Source of the DNA: CAIKUF01 sp963779155
GTDB lineage: Bacteria > Pseudomonadota > Gammaproteobacteria > Burkholderiales > Burkholderiaceae_C
Assembly: GCA_963779155.1 (NCBI GenBank)
Contig: CAVZXE010000007.1
Location: 62,001-126,000, forward strand
DNA: 64,000 bases
Reading direction: 5' to 3'
In this document: positions 11,488 through 19,277 of the stretch, piece after piece
Layout of the letters: every line of letters begins with the position of its first letter
Numbering within the stretch: the stretch's first letter is position 1
Notes under the pieces: generated by a model
What the model was told of the DNA's origin: nothing
The model's input: the letters and a program-made list of their open reading frames with translations, nothing else
Databases searched by the model: none
Made by a program: the position numbers and the translations under genes

Positions 11488-12735
11488 ATGCGCGCCGTCA
11501 TCTGGTTCACGCTGCTGTTCGTGGTCGCCGTGGTTGCCGCGACGACGCTCGGCACCAACGACGGGATGGTCAGCTTCTACTGGAGTGGCTGGCGGATGGA
11601 CGTCTCGCTCAACCTGTTCCTGCTCGTGCTGGTGGGGACGTGCTTTGCGCTGGTCACGCTGATCCAGGCCGTCAACGCGCTCGTCGGGTTGCCCCGGCGG
11701 GCGCTCGCATGGCGCGTCGCGCGACGCGACCGCAGCGCCCAGGCCTGGCTGCGCGATGCGCTGGCGCAATACTTCGGCGGCCGCTACAGCCGCGCCCACC
11801 GTTCGGCACAGCGCGCGCTGGAGATCCAGTCCGACACGCCCGAGCTGGCGCAGGACAACGAGTTCACCGTGCTCGGACACCTGCTGGCCGCGGGCAGCCT
11901 GCACCGGCTGCAGGACCGATCGCAGCGCGACGAGCAGTTGCTGCGCGCGCTGGACCTGGCCCGCCACAGCGCAGCCGCTCGCTCGGCCGAGGAAGGTGCA
12001 CGCATGTTGGCCGCCGAATGGGCGCTCGACGACCGCGACGCGCCGCGGGCGCTCGAACTGCTGGCCGACCTGCCGCCGGGTGTCGGGCGCCGCACCCATG
12101 CGCTGCGCCTGAAGCTGCAGGCCACGCGCCTGGCGCGCCAGCCGCAGGAGGCGCTGAAGACTGCGCGCCTGCTGGCCAAGCACCAGGGCTTCTCGAAGGA
12201 GGCGGCGCTCGGCCTGCTGCGCTCGCTCGCGTTCGAGGCGCTCGACGCCGGCCGCGACGCCGACCAGGTGCGCCGCATTTGGCAACAGCTCGACCCGGCC
12301 GACCGCCGCGATGCCTTCGTCGCCGCGCGCGCGGCAACCCGCCTGGCCTTGCTCGGCGCGCCGGAAGACGGCCGCGCCTGGCTGCGCCCGTTCTGGGAGT
12401 CGCTCGCCGACTTCAACGCCGAGGATCGCGAGGCACTGGCGCAAGGCCTGGTCGCCAGCGTCTCCGGCATCGGCGTCGACTGGCTGCCGCGGCTGGAGGC
12501 CGCCTGGCAAGGCTACCCGCGCGAGGGCGCGATCGCGTTTGCGGTGGGCTGCGCGATGGCCGAGTGCAGGCTCTGGGGCAAGGCACGCCAGGCGCTGCAG
12601 CAGGCGGCCGACGACGAGACGCTGCCCAGGACCTCGCGCCGACGCGCCTGGCGCCAGCTCGCCGAGCTCGCCCAGGAACAGGCCGATCACGAACGCGCTG
12701 CGCAGTGCTATGCGGCCGCTGCACAGATCGGCTGA
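11488..12735 (+). CDS. hemY: HemY-type TPR membrane protein
   Basis: A 415-aa inner-membrane protein of the proteobacterial HemY family, not the Bacillus protoporphyrinogen oxidase of the same name. Two N-terminal membrane helices (MRAVIWFTLLFVVAVVAA and the LNLFLLVLVGTCFALVTLI region) flank the conserved NDGMVSFYWSGWRMDVSLN loop. Tetratricopeptide-like helical repeats fill the rest. It is the last gene of the hem operon, 22 bp after hemX. The biochemical role is not settled for the family. Confidence 0.9.
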   Translation: MRAVIWFTLLFVVAVVAATTLGTNDGMVSFYWSGWRMDVSLNLFLLVLVGTCFALVTLIQAVNALVGLPRRALAWRVARRDRSAQAWLRDALAQYFGGRYSRAHRSAQRALEIQSDTPELAQDNEFTVLGHLLAAGSLHRLQDRSQRDEQLLRALDLARHSAAARSAEEGARMLAAEWALDDRDAPRALELLADLPPGVGRRTHALRLKLQATRLARQPQEALKTARLLAKHQGFSKEAALGLLRSLAFEALDAGRDADQVRRIWQQLDPADRRDAFVAARAATRLALLGAPEDGRAWLRPFWESLADFNAEDREALAQGLVASVSGIGVDWLPRLEAAWQGYPREGAIAFAVGCAMAECRLWGKARQALQQAADDETLPRTSRRRAWRQLAELAQEQADHERAAQCYAAAAQIG

Positions 12736-12844
12736 CGAAGTGCCGCGACCTCTACGGCTTCACCTGCGCGAACGAGCGCCGCTGGCGCAAGGCGATCCGG
12801 CGCCGAACGTGCAACCTGGCGATCGTGATAAACTGCGCGGCTGT

Positions 12845-12921
12845 GCGGCTGTAGCTCAGTTGGATAGAGTACTTGGCTACGAACCAAGGGGTCGTGGGTT
12901 CGATTCCTGCCAGCCGCACCA
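12845..12921 (+). tRNA. tRNA-Arg (anticodon ACG)
   Basis: A 77-nt cloverleaf with encoded CCA. Acceptor GCGGCTG pairs with CAGCCGC; discriminator A; CCA at 12919-12921. The anticodon stem CTTGG/CCAAG encloses loop CTACGAA with anticodon ACG (reads CGT after A34 editing). The T-loop region reads GTTCGATTC. The 3' half serves as the integration site of the adjacent genomic island, and integration regenerates an intact gene. Confidence 0.97.
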
Positions 12922-12922
12922 G
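12877..12922 (+). repeat. attL: 46-bp direct repeat in tRNA-Arg 3' half
   Basis: Exact 46-bp match to 51546-51591, starting at CTACGAACC in the anticodon loop and running through the CCA end plus one G. Sequences diverge immediately on both sides. The integrase gene begins 40 bp inside, the classical layout for tRNA-targeting integrative elements. Confidence 0.95.
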
Positions 12923-12940
12923 AACTTTCGTTCTAGATCA

Positions 12941-12974
12941 ACAGCTTAGAGATTTCGGTCTCTAGGCTGTTTTT
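12941..12974 (+). terminator. Rho-independent terminator after tRNA-Arg
   Basis: A 12-bp stem (ACAGCTTAGAGA / TCTCTAGGCTGT, one G-T pair) with a 6-nt loop, followed by five T. It lies inside the island and so replaces the chromosomal terminator now stranded at 51600-51629. The integrase stop codon falls inside its right arm. Confidence 0.75.
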
Positions 12975-14185
12975 CTTTGCTGGGGGACTTTTGGGGGACT
13001 TCCGTCCCCCGGCGAGTCCCCCAGACCCTTTCGCGCCAGCCTTGCAGCCTCTTCCTGCTCGCGCCGAAGCATCGCCAGGCTCTTGTTCCAGCGCCCGCTG
13101 TCTTCCTTGATCTTCTCCAGCGCGGCATGCAACTCGACGACTTGCGCCACGCTGTAGTGGCGGGTCATCGTCGGGTTGCTGTGCCACAGAATGTCGGCGG
13201 TGGTGCTCTCCGGCACGCCAGCCTCACGCAGGCGCATGCCCACGGTATGACGCAGGTCGTGCACGTGCAGGTCGGCCAGGCCGCCGGAGTCACATTCACG
13301 CCGCGCCCGCTGCCAGCCGGAGTTGTTCATCGTCTCGATCCGGCGGTACGGCATGGTGGCCGGCTGATCGGTGTTCTTGACTCGCTCGCGGCGGTACACG
13401 AAGACGAATTCCTCGTGCTGGCCGCGCACGGACTCGATCACCGACTGCGCCACGCTGTTGCACACCACCACCCGCGCCCGCCGTCGGCCCTTCACATGCT
13501 CACGCGGCACCTCGAAGACCGAGATGCACAGCTCCGGCACCTTGATCTCCCAGGCCCACTGCAGGCTGCATACCACGTCGTCGCGCACGCCCGTGTTTAG
13601 GGCGAACAGGGCCATGCGTGCCAAGTGATCGGGCAGCCGTGGCAGCAGCGCGCGCTGTTCGGCCCAGGTAATGGGCCGGGGCTCGCGCTGGTGGCCCACC
13701 AGCGGCAGCATCGTGATGCTGGGCGCGTGCGCCAGCCAGGTGTTGCCGTGATCGTCGCGCCAGGACTTCGCCGCCGGATTCAGGATCCGGCGCACGATGC
13801 CCAGCGCGAGGTTCACGGTCTTGTGCGCACGGCGCTCCCCCAGTCGCTTCGCAACGAATGGGGCGAGGGTGCCGTCATGCACCTGGTGAAGCTGCAGTTG
13901 GCCGATGAACGGCATGATGCGTTGAAGCAGGTAGGTATCGGTTTCAATGCTCACTTTGCCCTGGTGGGTCAGCAGGTAGTGCGCGGCGGCTTCGTCAAAC
14001 GTCCTCACCGGCCGCTCGCCGTGGATGGCCACGGCGCGCAGCTGGTCAAGTTGCCGGATCAGCCACCGGTCCGCTTCCGCAAAACTCGGGAAGCCGCGCT
14101 GGCGAAGTCGAGTGCCTCGCCAGTACTTGTCGACCTGCCAGGTGCCCTCTTTGTCGGGGTAGATGCCCCGTGTGTTTCGGCCCAT
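12962..14185 (-). CDS. int: Island integrase (tyrosine recombinase)
   Basis: A 407-aa tyrosine recombinase that catalyses site-specific integration and excision at the tRNA-Arg att site. The N-terminal ~60 residues form an arm/AP2-like region (WQVDKYWRGTRLRQRGFPSF), followed by a SAM-like core-binding domain and the catalytic domain. Arg201 (NTGVRDDVV), His309/Arg312 (HDLRHT), His335 and the nucleophile Tyr344 (TRHYS) are all recognisable, so the enzyme looks active. A strong Shine-Dalgarno (AAAGGAGAG) precedes the ATG at 14185. It is transcribed toward attL and is overlapped upstream by a small HTH gene. The C-terminal tail is encoded by the repeat at 12981-13000. Confidence 0.95.
   Translation of the reverse strand: MGRNTRGIYPDKEGTWQVDKYWRGTRLRQRGFPSFAEADRWLIRQLDQLRAVAIHGERPVRTFDEAAAHYLLTHQGKVSIETDTYLLQRIMPFIGQLQLHQVHDGTLAPFVAKRLGERRAHKTVNLALGIVRRILNPAAKSWRDDHGNTWLAHAPSITMLPLVGHQREPRPITWAEQRALLPRLPDHLARMALFALNTGVRDDVVCSLQWAWEIKVPELCISVFEVPREHVKGRRRARVVVCNSVAQSVIESVRGQHEEFVFVYRRERVKNTDQPATMPYRRIETMNNSGWQRARRECDSGGLADLHVHDLRHTVGMRLREAGVPESTTADILWHSNPTMTRHYSVAQVVELHAALEKIKEDSGRWNKSLAMLRREQEEAARLARKGLGDSPGDGSPPKVPQQRKTA
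12981..13000 (+). repeat. 20-bp repeat TGGGGGACTTTTGGGGGACT, left copy
   Basis: Exact direct repeat of 51433-51452. Here it encodes part of the integrase C-terminal tail (PPKVPQ on the minus strand). It is internally repetitive (GGGGGACT twice). It could be an arm-type integrase or Xis binding site, or the right copy could be a scar of another integrase gene. Confidence 0.85.
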
Positions 14186-14442
14186 CGTTTCTCTCCTTTC
14201 GTTGCAACGGGCCGTCCGTTCCAGCGCGCATTCTGCGCCGCGCCAGGCTCGGCGTCATCGACGGCAGGGGCATCGGATTGCTGCTTCATCTCGTCGAAGA
14301 TGCGGTCGAGGTCCTGCACGTCGAAGACGAGGCTGGTGCCGAGCCGCAGCGCGGTGAGGTGCGGCCGGACGGTGCTCTCGAAGGTCCGGCGCCGCATGCC
14401 CAGGTACTCCATCGCCTCGGCGCTGTTCAGGCCGCGCTTCAC
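14059..14442 (-). CDS. Small HTH (MerR/AlpA-like) protein upstream of integrase
   Basis: A 127-aa protein whose first ~60 residues (KRGLNSAEAMEYLGMRRRT, then a wing-like TALRLGTSLVFDVQDLD) look like an excisionase/AlpA-type helix-turn-helix. The remainder is low-complexity. The start is a GTG at 14442 with a GGAG Shine-Dalgarno seven bases upstream; it overlaps the stop of the preceding small ORF as GTGA. The 3' end overlaps the integrase by 127 bp in another frame, so the tail may be unimportant. Position suggests a recombination directionality factor or a regulator of int. That role is inferred. Confidence 0.65.
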   Translation of the reverse strand: MKRGLNSAEAMEYLGMRRRTFESTVRPHLTALRLGTSLVFDVQDLDRIFDEMKQQSDAPAVDDAEPGAAQNARWNGRPVATKGEKRWAETHGASTPTKRAPGRSTSTGEALDFASAASRVLRKRTGG

Positions 14443-14621
14443 GGCGCATCTCCTGCCTGGGCATCGTCCGACGCTTCCGCCGGCGTCAGCGGGCCGCGCG
14501 GCTGGGCCACGATGTAGGCCGTGGCTGCGGGCGCACGCGATCCCGTCGGATGCAGCCACGAAAGGGTGTCGGGGCGCAGCAGTCCGTTGCGCCACTTGTG
14601 CCGAGTTCTGTTCACTGACAT
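14439..14621 (-). CDS. Small hypothetical protein, first gene of the int operon
   Basis: A 60-aa ORF (starts MSVNRTRHKWRNGLLRPDTL) with a GGAG Shine-Dalgarno eight bases before its ATG. Its stop overlaps the next gene's GTG start by four bases, implying translational coupling with the HTH gene and the integrase. It is basic at the N-terminus and Ala/Pro-rich at the C-terminus. No family is recognised. Confidence 0.5.
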   Translation of the reverse strand: MSVNRTRHKWRNGLLRPDTLSWLHPTGSRAPAATAYIVAQPRGPLTPAEASDDAQAGDAP

Positions 14622-15922
14622 TTGAGGTCTCCAGATGTGGACCGCGCGAGCCAAGGCGGTCGTCAATTGGGAGGGAACGCAACTGGTTGCCAAGCCTGCA
14701 CCGGCGTCCCCACGCGGGCATGGCTTTGGAGGTCGATCGATGTCATCCGAGCGGCAGGCCTCCATGCCGGTGGACGCTTCCAGGTTTGCAGCCGATGACG
14801 GCTGCTGGTGGTCGTAAAAATGTCTATCCAGGTGAGTGCAGAGCGTTTCTGCAAGGCACCCCCGCGCACTTCAAAGTGCATGGCACCGGCATCTCGTCGG
14901 ATGCAGGCTGCCGCCCAGGCTGACCTGGGTTCCCTGGGTTGCTCATTGACCCGGTGCTTCCCGCTGGAAGAACTCCCCTACCACCGGGGAGAGCGGGGCC
15001 GCGTCTACAGCCGGGTGCAGCGCCTCAGAGGGGCGACAAAGCACACGGGCGCCTCAAGGGCGGTCGACGAAGGCTCGGGTTGGTCATGCGCGGCCGTAGG
15101 GCAGCGCACGTCGCAGGCTCGCACATCGGCGGCGTCTGCGACTTCGAAGGGTCCGATGAACGGATCGATATGGAATGGCATCACCGCGTCAAGCGCGGTA
15201 CGGCTCTCGAAGGAGCCGGCGGCAGGTGCGGGTCACGACCGCTAACGGCTGCTTCATGGCACCGAGGCCAACGGACACAGCGTCCGGCCTGCTTGGACTT
15301 GAAGGTCTTGCGGCAGGCACGCAAGGCTCAGCACAGAGTTGACACGCGATCAGGCGCGGTCGTCAAGGCCCGCGATACAACTGTCGCATGACCTTTCGGC
15401 AGGGGCCTGCGCCTCGAAGCCGTTAGAGGCGTTTCCAAGAACTCCCTCAAGTGGCTACTAGTGTTTGAAGCACAACCTGCGTCCGCAACCGCGCGGTGTT
15501 GACAACGATTTCTCCGGCCTCTAGTTCGGACAGGATTTGATTGGCGACGTTGGGCATGGTTGAGGGCGGGCAGGACCTCCAAGCTGGAAGTACCCGTAGA
15601 GGCACCGCCGTCGATCTCAAGCATGCGCCGCCCTCGACGTTTGGTACCCGACGGAGGCCCTCCAAGGGCCCGGCCAAGCGCTCGGAAATGTCGCGTCGCC
15701 CGATCCAAGCCACACGCGGAGCGATGCTAGAGTGACCGTTACACAGGGACGTGCAGATGGTGACTCCATGACCGCTGGTTCGATTCGGTTCCGCGAACAA
15801 GCTCGGTGGCAGAACCGCTCTGGGAATCTGGCGCCGATGACCGGCCCACGCATCACCTGCCGTCAACCCGCTGCCGGCCAACGCCCGCCCGCCCATCGAG
15901 TCGCACGGCGGGGATCACCGTC
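14622..15922. other. 1.3-kb region without a recognisable gene
   Basis: Several ORFs of 100-150 codons exist on both strands, but none has a recognisable domain, convincing ribosome binding site or coupling to neighbours, and they overlap one another in conflicting frames. It may hold integrase regulatory sequence or decayed genes. Confidence 0.5.
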
Positions 15923-16861
15923 ATGATGTTCTGGGTGGGCACGACAGACACGCGCTGGTTCGAGTTCCTGGCCCCGCGCCACCTGGACGAGGTGAACTTC
16001 TGGCAGCCATCGGCGCGCCCGCCATTCAAGACTGCGCCCAGTGGCATGCCGTTCGTGTTCAAGGCGAAGCGCCCTCACAACCACATTGCGGGTGCCGGCT
16101 ACTTCATCACTCGTAGCGTGCTTCCGCTCGAACTGGCCTGGGAGATCTTCGGGCAGAAGAACGGCGCGGCATCACTCGCAGAACTGCGTGAGCTTCTGGG
16201 GCCGCTGGCCGGCCGTGGCACACCGCTCACCCAGATCACTTGCCAGGTCATCGCCAACCCCGTCTTCTTCGAACGACGAGACTGGCTTGCCGATCCGCCG
16301 GGCTGGTCGTCCAACATCGTCGCAGGCAAGATGTACCGAACAGAGGAAGCCGACGGCGCTGCGATCTGGGCGCATGTGCTGCCGCTGCTCGCCCGTGGCC
16401 TCGAAGCCCAGGCCGAGGCCTCGGATAGCGGCGCTCTGGTCGTGAACGAGCCGCCGGCACGGTACGGTGAGCCCATCCTGATGCGGCCCCGGCTCGGCCA
16501 GGGCTCGTTCCGTGTGGTCGTCACCGAGGCCTACAACCGCAAGTGCGCAATGACCGGCGAAAGCACCTTGTTGGCACTGGAGGCCGCGCACATCGTGCCC
16601 TACGCCGAGGAAGGTGCCCATGACGTGCGCAACGGCCTGCTGCTGCGGGCCGACTTCCACCGCTTGTTCGACGCCGGCCTCGTCTCGGTGACGCCCGACA
16701 TGACGATCCGCGTCAGCCCGCGCATCCGCGAAGCGTGGTTCAACGGCAAGGCGTACTACCGGATGGATGGCCAGCCGCTGACTGTCACGCCGACGCGGCC
16801 GGAGTACCGCCCCGATCCCGACCGCCTGCAATGGCACCTCAAGAACAGGTTTCAGGCATGA
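15923..16861 (+). CDS. HNH endonuclease (restriction-like)
   Basis: A 312-aa protein with a C-terminal HNH nuclease domain. The segment RKCAMTGESTLL, then LEAAHIVPYAEEG, then DVRNGLLLRADFHRLFDAG gives the first His of the motif, Asn in NGLLL and His in DFHRLFD. The N-terminal ~200 residues resemble the uncharacterised region common in HNH restriction-type proteins (begins MMFWVGTTDTRWFEFL). The start is at tandem ATGs 15923/15926; an upstream extension from 15806 lacks conserved character. The stop overlaps the mazG start as ATGA, so the genes are coupled. Likely a defence nuclease, by inference. Confidence 0.85.
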   Translation: MMFWVGTTDTRWFEFLAPRHLDEVNFWQPSARPPFKTAPSGMPFVFKAKRPHNHIAGAGYFITRSVLPLELAWEIFGQKNGAASLAELRELLGPLAGRGTPLTQITCQVIANPVFFERRDWLADPPGWSSNIVAGKMYRTEEADGAAIWAHVLPLLARGLEAQAEASDSGALVVNEPPARYGEPILMRPRLGQGSFRVVVTEAYNRKCAMTGESTLLALEAAHIVPYAEEGAHDVRNGLLLRADFHRLFDAGLVSVTPDMTIRVSPRIREAWFNGKAYYRMDGQPLTVTPTRPEYRPDPDRLQWHLKNRFQA

Positions 16862-17208
16862 CGCATTTGCCCGAAGAACTCACCCAGCGCCTGCTGGCCT
16901 TCCGTGCCGAGCGTGACTGGGAGCAGTTCCACAACGCGCGAAGCCTTGCCACCGCCCTGTCCGTGGAGGCGTCCGAGCTGCTGGAGCACTTCATATGGGC
17001 CAAGGACGCCGACGTTGCCGAGATCGTCGACAAGCGCCGGGATGAAATCGAGGCGGAACTTGCCGATGTCGGGATGCTGCTGGCCTACCTGTGCCATGAC
17101 CTGGGCGTTGACCTGGCAGCCGCGGTGTCGCGGAAGATGGATGCCAATGCGATCAAGTACCCGGTTGAGAAGTCGCGCGGGCGATCGGAGAAGTACACGC
17201 GCCTGTGA
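16858..17208 (+). CDS. MazG-like nucleotide pyrophosphohydrolase
   Basis: A 116-aa all-alpha NTP pyrophosphatase of the MazG/iMazG superfamily that hydrolyses nucleoside triphosphates to monophosphates. Visible motifs are SVEASELLEHFIW (ExxE type) and the metal-binding DEIEAELADVGMLLAYLC (ExxxD). Length is that of single-domain MazG-like proteins, not the ~260-aa two-domain MazG. The ATG overlaps the HNH stop, so it is likely co-translated. Its association with a nuclease and HipA suggests a conflict-system role, for example nucleotide depletion, but that is inference. Confidence 0.88.
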   Translation: MTHLPEELTQRLLAFRAERDWEQFHNARSLATALSVEASELLEHFIWAKDADVAEIVDKRRDEIEAELADVGMLLAYLCHDLGVDLAAAVSRKMDANAIKYPVEKSRGRSEKYTRL

Positions 17209-17309
17209 CGGCAACGGGAGCAGACCTTGGAGCGCATTCGCAGGAGGTTCGGCGTACGCCGGAGGCAGAGGCGCCATGGTGCAGCCAGCAACCAGGCGTG
17301 GCCGACTCG

Positions 17310-18650
17310 ATGAGCAAGCGCCGGCTCGGGCTCTGGATGAACGCGGAGCGTGTCGGCACGTGGACCCGAACGCCGGGCGGTGACGAGTTGGACTACGCAC
17401 CCGACTGGGTTTCGTCGCCCCAAGGCCGGCCCCTGTCGTTGGCGCTGCCATTCCGCCCCGGCAACGAGCCGCATCGCGGCTCCGGTGTCGACGCGTTCTT
17501 CGAGAATTTGCTGCCAGACAGTTCAATGGCGCGTGAGCGCCTCGCACGGCGCTACCAGATCAGCACGCCCGATGCCTTCGGCTTGCTGTCCGAAGTGGGC
17601 CGAGACTGTGCCGGCGCTCTTTACATCGCGCCCCTGGATCAACCGCCAGGCGACGTCCGGCGCATCGATGCCGATCCCCTCGATGAAGCCGATGTGGCCG
17701 GGCTGCTGCGCGCAGAGACTGAGGATCGTGCCCCTGGCCAGGTCGCGGAATCGCCGCAGGCGCCACGCGTCGCCATTGCAGGTGCGCAGGAGAAGACGGC
17801 GCTGCTTTGGCACCAGAACCGATGGTGGCGGCCGGCGGGCGCCACGCCCACCACCCACATCCTCAAGCTGCCGCTGGGCCTGGTCGGCAACATGCGTCTG
17901 GACCTCAGCGACTCGGTCGACAACGAATGGCTGTGCGCTCTGGTTCTGGCCGCGTACGGCCTGCCCGTCGCCAGGTGCCATCCCGTGGTGTTCGAAGACC
18001 AACGCGTGCTCGCCGTCGAGCGCTTCGACAGGCGCTGGTCGGACGATGGCTCATCGATCACCCGGCTACCCCAGGAAGACCTGTGCCAAGCCACGGGCAA
18101 AGCGCCGCACTTGAAGTACGAGGCCGACGGCGGCCCGGGCATCGACGCCATCTTGCGCCTGCTGGGTGGGTCCACCCAGCCGGAGCGAGATCGCGAGAGC
18201 TTCATGAAGGCCCAACTGATCTTCTGGATGCTGTGCGCGCCCGACGGGCATGCCAAGAATTTCAGCATTGCCTTGCACGCTGGCGGCGCCTTTTCGCTCG
18301 CGCCGCTGTATGACGTGCTCTCGGCCTACCCTTTGCCGGGCTCCGGGCCGGGCAGGATGTCGCCGCACCGGGTCAAGCTGGCGATGGCCGTGCGCTCCAA
18401 GAACGCGAACTGGCGGATGCAGGACATCCTGCGCAGGCATTGGGAACTGGTGGGCCGGCGCAACGGCGTCACAGCGACTGATGGCGGCGATGTCAGTGCC
18501 ATCGTCCAGGATCTTGCCGAGCGGACGCCGGCCGTGATCGAGCGCGTGCTCGGCCAAGTGCCGCCGTCGTTTCCTGCGCGTGTACTCGACCTGGTGTGTA
18601 CCGGCCTTCGCGATGCCGCCGCCACACTGGCCAGAGGCCCCGGCCTATAG
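17310..18650 (+). CDS. hipA: HipA-family serine/threonine kinase, no HipB visible
   Basis: A ~446-aa HipA-like kinase; in well-studied systems HipA phosphorylates aminoacyl-tRNA synthetases to induce dormancy. The N-terminal subdomain is KRRLGLWMNAERVGTW, the ATP-binding region is VAIAGAQEKTALLW, and the catalytic motif is APDGHAKNFSI with the usual His and Asn. The start is placed at ATG 17310, where the family homology begins. The frame is open to a GTG at 17205 that overlaps the mazG stop, which could be the coupled true start. The usual upstream HTH antitoxin HipB is absent: only ~100 bp separate mazG from the domain start. Confidence 0.88.
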   Translation: MSKRRLGLWMNAERVGTWTRTPGGDELDYAPDWVSSPQGRPLSLALPFRPGNEPHRGSGVDAFFENLLPDSSMARERLARRYQISTPDAFGLLSEVGRDCAGALYIAPLDQPPGDVRRIDADPLDEADVAGLLRAETEDRAPGQVAESPQAPRVAIAGAQEKTALLWHQNRWWRPAGATPTTHILKLPLGLVGNMRLDLSDSVDNEWLCALVLAAYGLPVARCHPVVFEDQRVLAVERFDRRWSDDGSSITRLPQEDLCQATGKAPHLKYEADGGPGIDAILRLLGGSTQPERDRESFMKAQLIFWMLCAPDGHAKNFSIALHAGGAFSLAPLYDVLSAYPLPGSGPGRMSPHRVKLAMAVRSKNANWRMQDILRRHWELVGRRNGVTATDGGDVSAIVQDLAERTPAVIERVLGQVPPSFPARVLDLVCTGLRDAAATLARGPGL

Positions 18651-18773
18651 CGAGCCTGCCGCCACCCGCAGGCAGAATCTGCCATTGCCTGGCCCAACCG
18701 CCAGACCCACGAGCCGAACGCCACCTTTGATGCCCAGCCCCCGCCGTACCATCCGCCGCCCATCCCAAGCGCC

Positions 18774-19256
18774 ATGATCCGATACACCCACGGAAACCTG
18801 CTGGATGCGCAGGACGAAGCGTTGGTGAACCCCGTCAACACCGTCGGGGTGATGGGCAAGGGCCTCGCACTGGCCTTCCGGCACCGCTTCGACCTCAACC
18901 ACCGCCTGTACGTGGAGGCCTGTCAGGCCGGTGAGTTGCAGGTGGGCAAGGTGCTCGCGACCGAGACCGGCCAGGCCGTCGGGCCGCGCTGGGTAGTGAA
19001 CTTCCCGACCAAGCAACATTGGCGGCAGCCATCGCAACTGCGCTGGGTGTCCGAAGGCCTGATGGACTTGCGCCGGTTCATCGCCCAGCATCGGGTGAAG
19101 TCGATCGCCATTCCGGCACTGGGTGCCGGCCTGGGTGGCTTGGCTTGGCCTGACGTTCGGTCGGCAATCGAGTCGGCCCTTGCCGAGTTGGATGACGTGC
19201 AGATCACTGTCTACGAGCCCTTGACCGCCGCAGAGGCCGCGCCCGCACGGCCCTGA
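18774..19256 (+). CDS. Stand-alone DarG-like macrodomain protein
   Basis: A 160-aa macrodomain (ADP-ribose binding or hydrolysing). The opening YTHGNLLDAQDEALVNPVNT, followed by VGVMGKGLALAFRHRF, and then FPTKQHWRQPSQL and SIAIPALGAGLGGLAWPDV, closely matches the N-terminal macrodomain of DarG, the antitoxin that removes DarT ADP-ribosylation from DNA. Full DarG carries a second, DarT-binding domain that is missing here, and no DarT toxin is encoded nearby; HipA is upstream instead. It could be an anti-toxin-type immunity gene or an ADP-ribosyl hydrolase paired with an unknown partner. Confidence 0.85.
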   Translation: MIRYTHGNLLDAQDEALVNPVNTVGVMGKGLALAFRHRFDLNHRLYVEACQAGELQVGKVLATETGQAVGPRWVVNFPTKQHWRQPSQLRWVSEGLMDLRRFIAQHRVKSIAIPALGAGLGGLAWPDVRSAIESALAELDDVQITVYEPLTAAEAAPARP

Positions 19257-19277
19257 CACGCAAGCACAACCCGCCCG

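Noticed and set aside
14808..15896. Several ORFs of 100-150 codons on both strands
   Set aside because: They overlap in conflicting frames, lack ribosome sites and show no recognisable domain.
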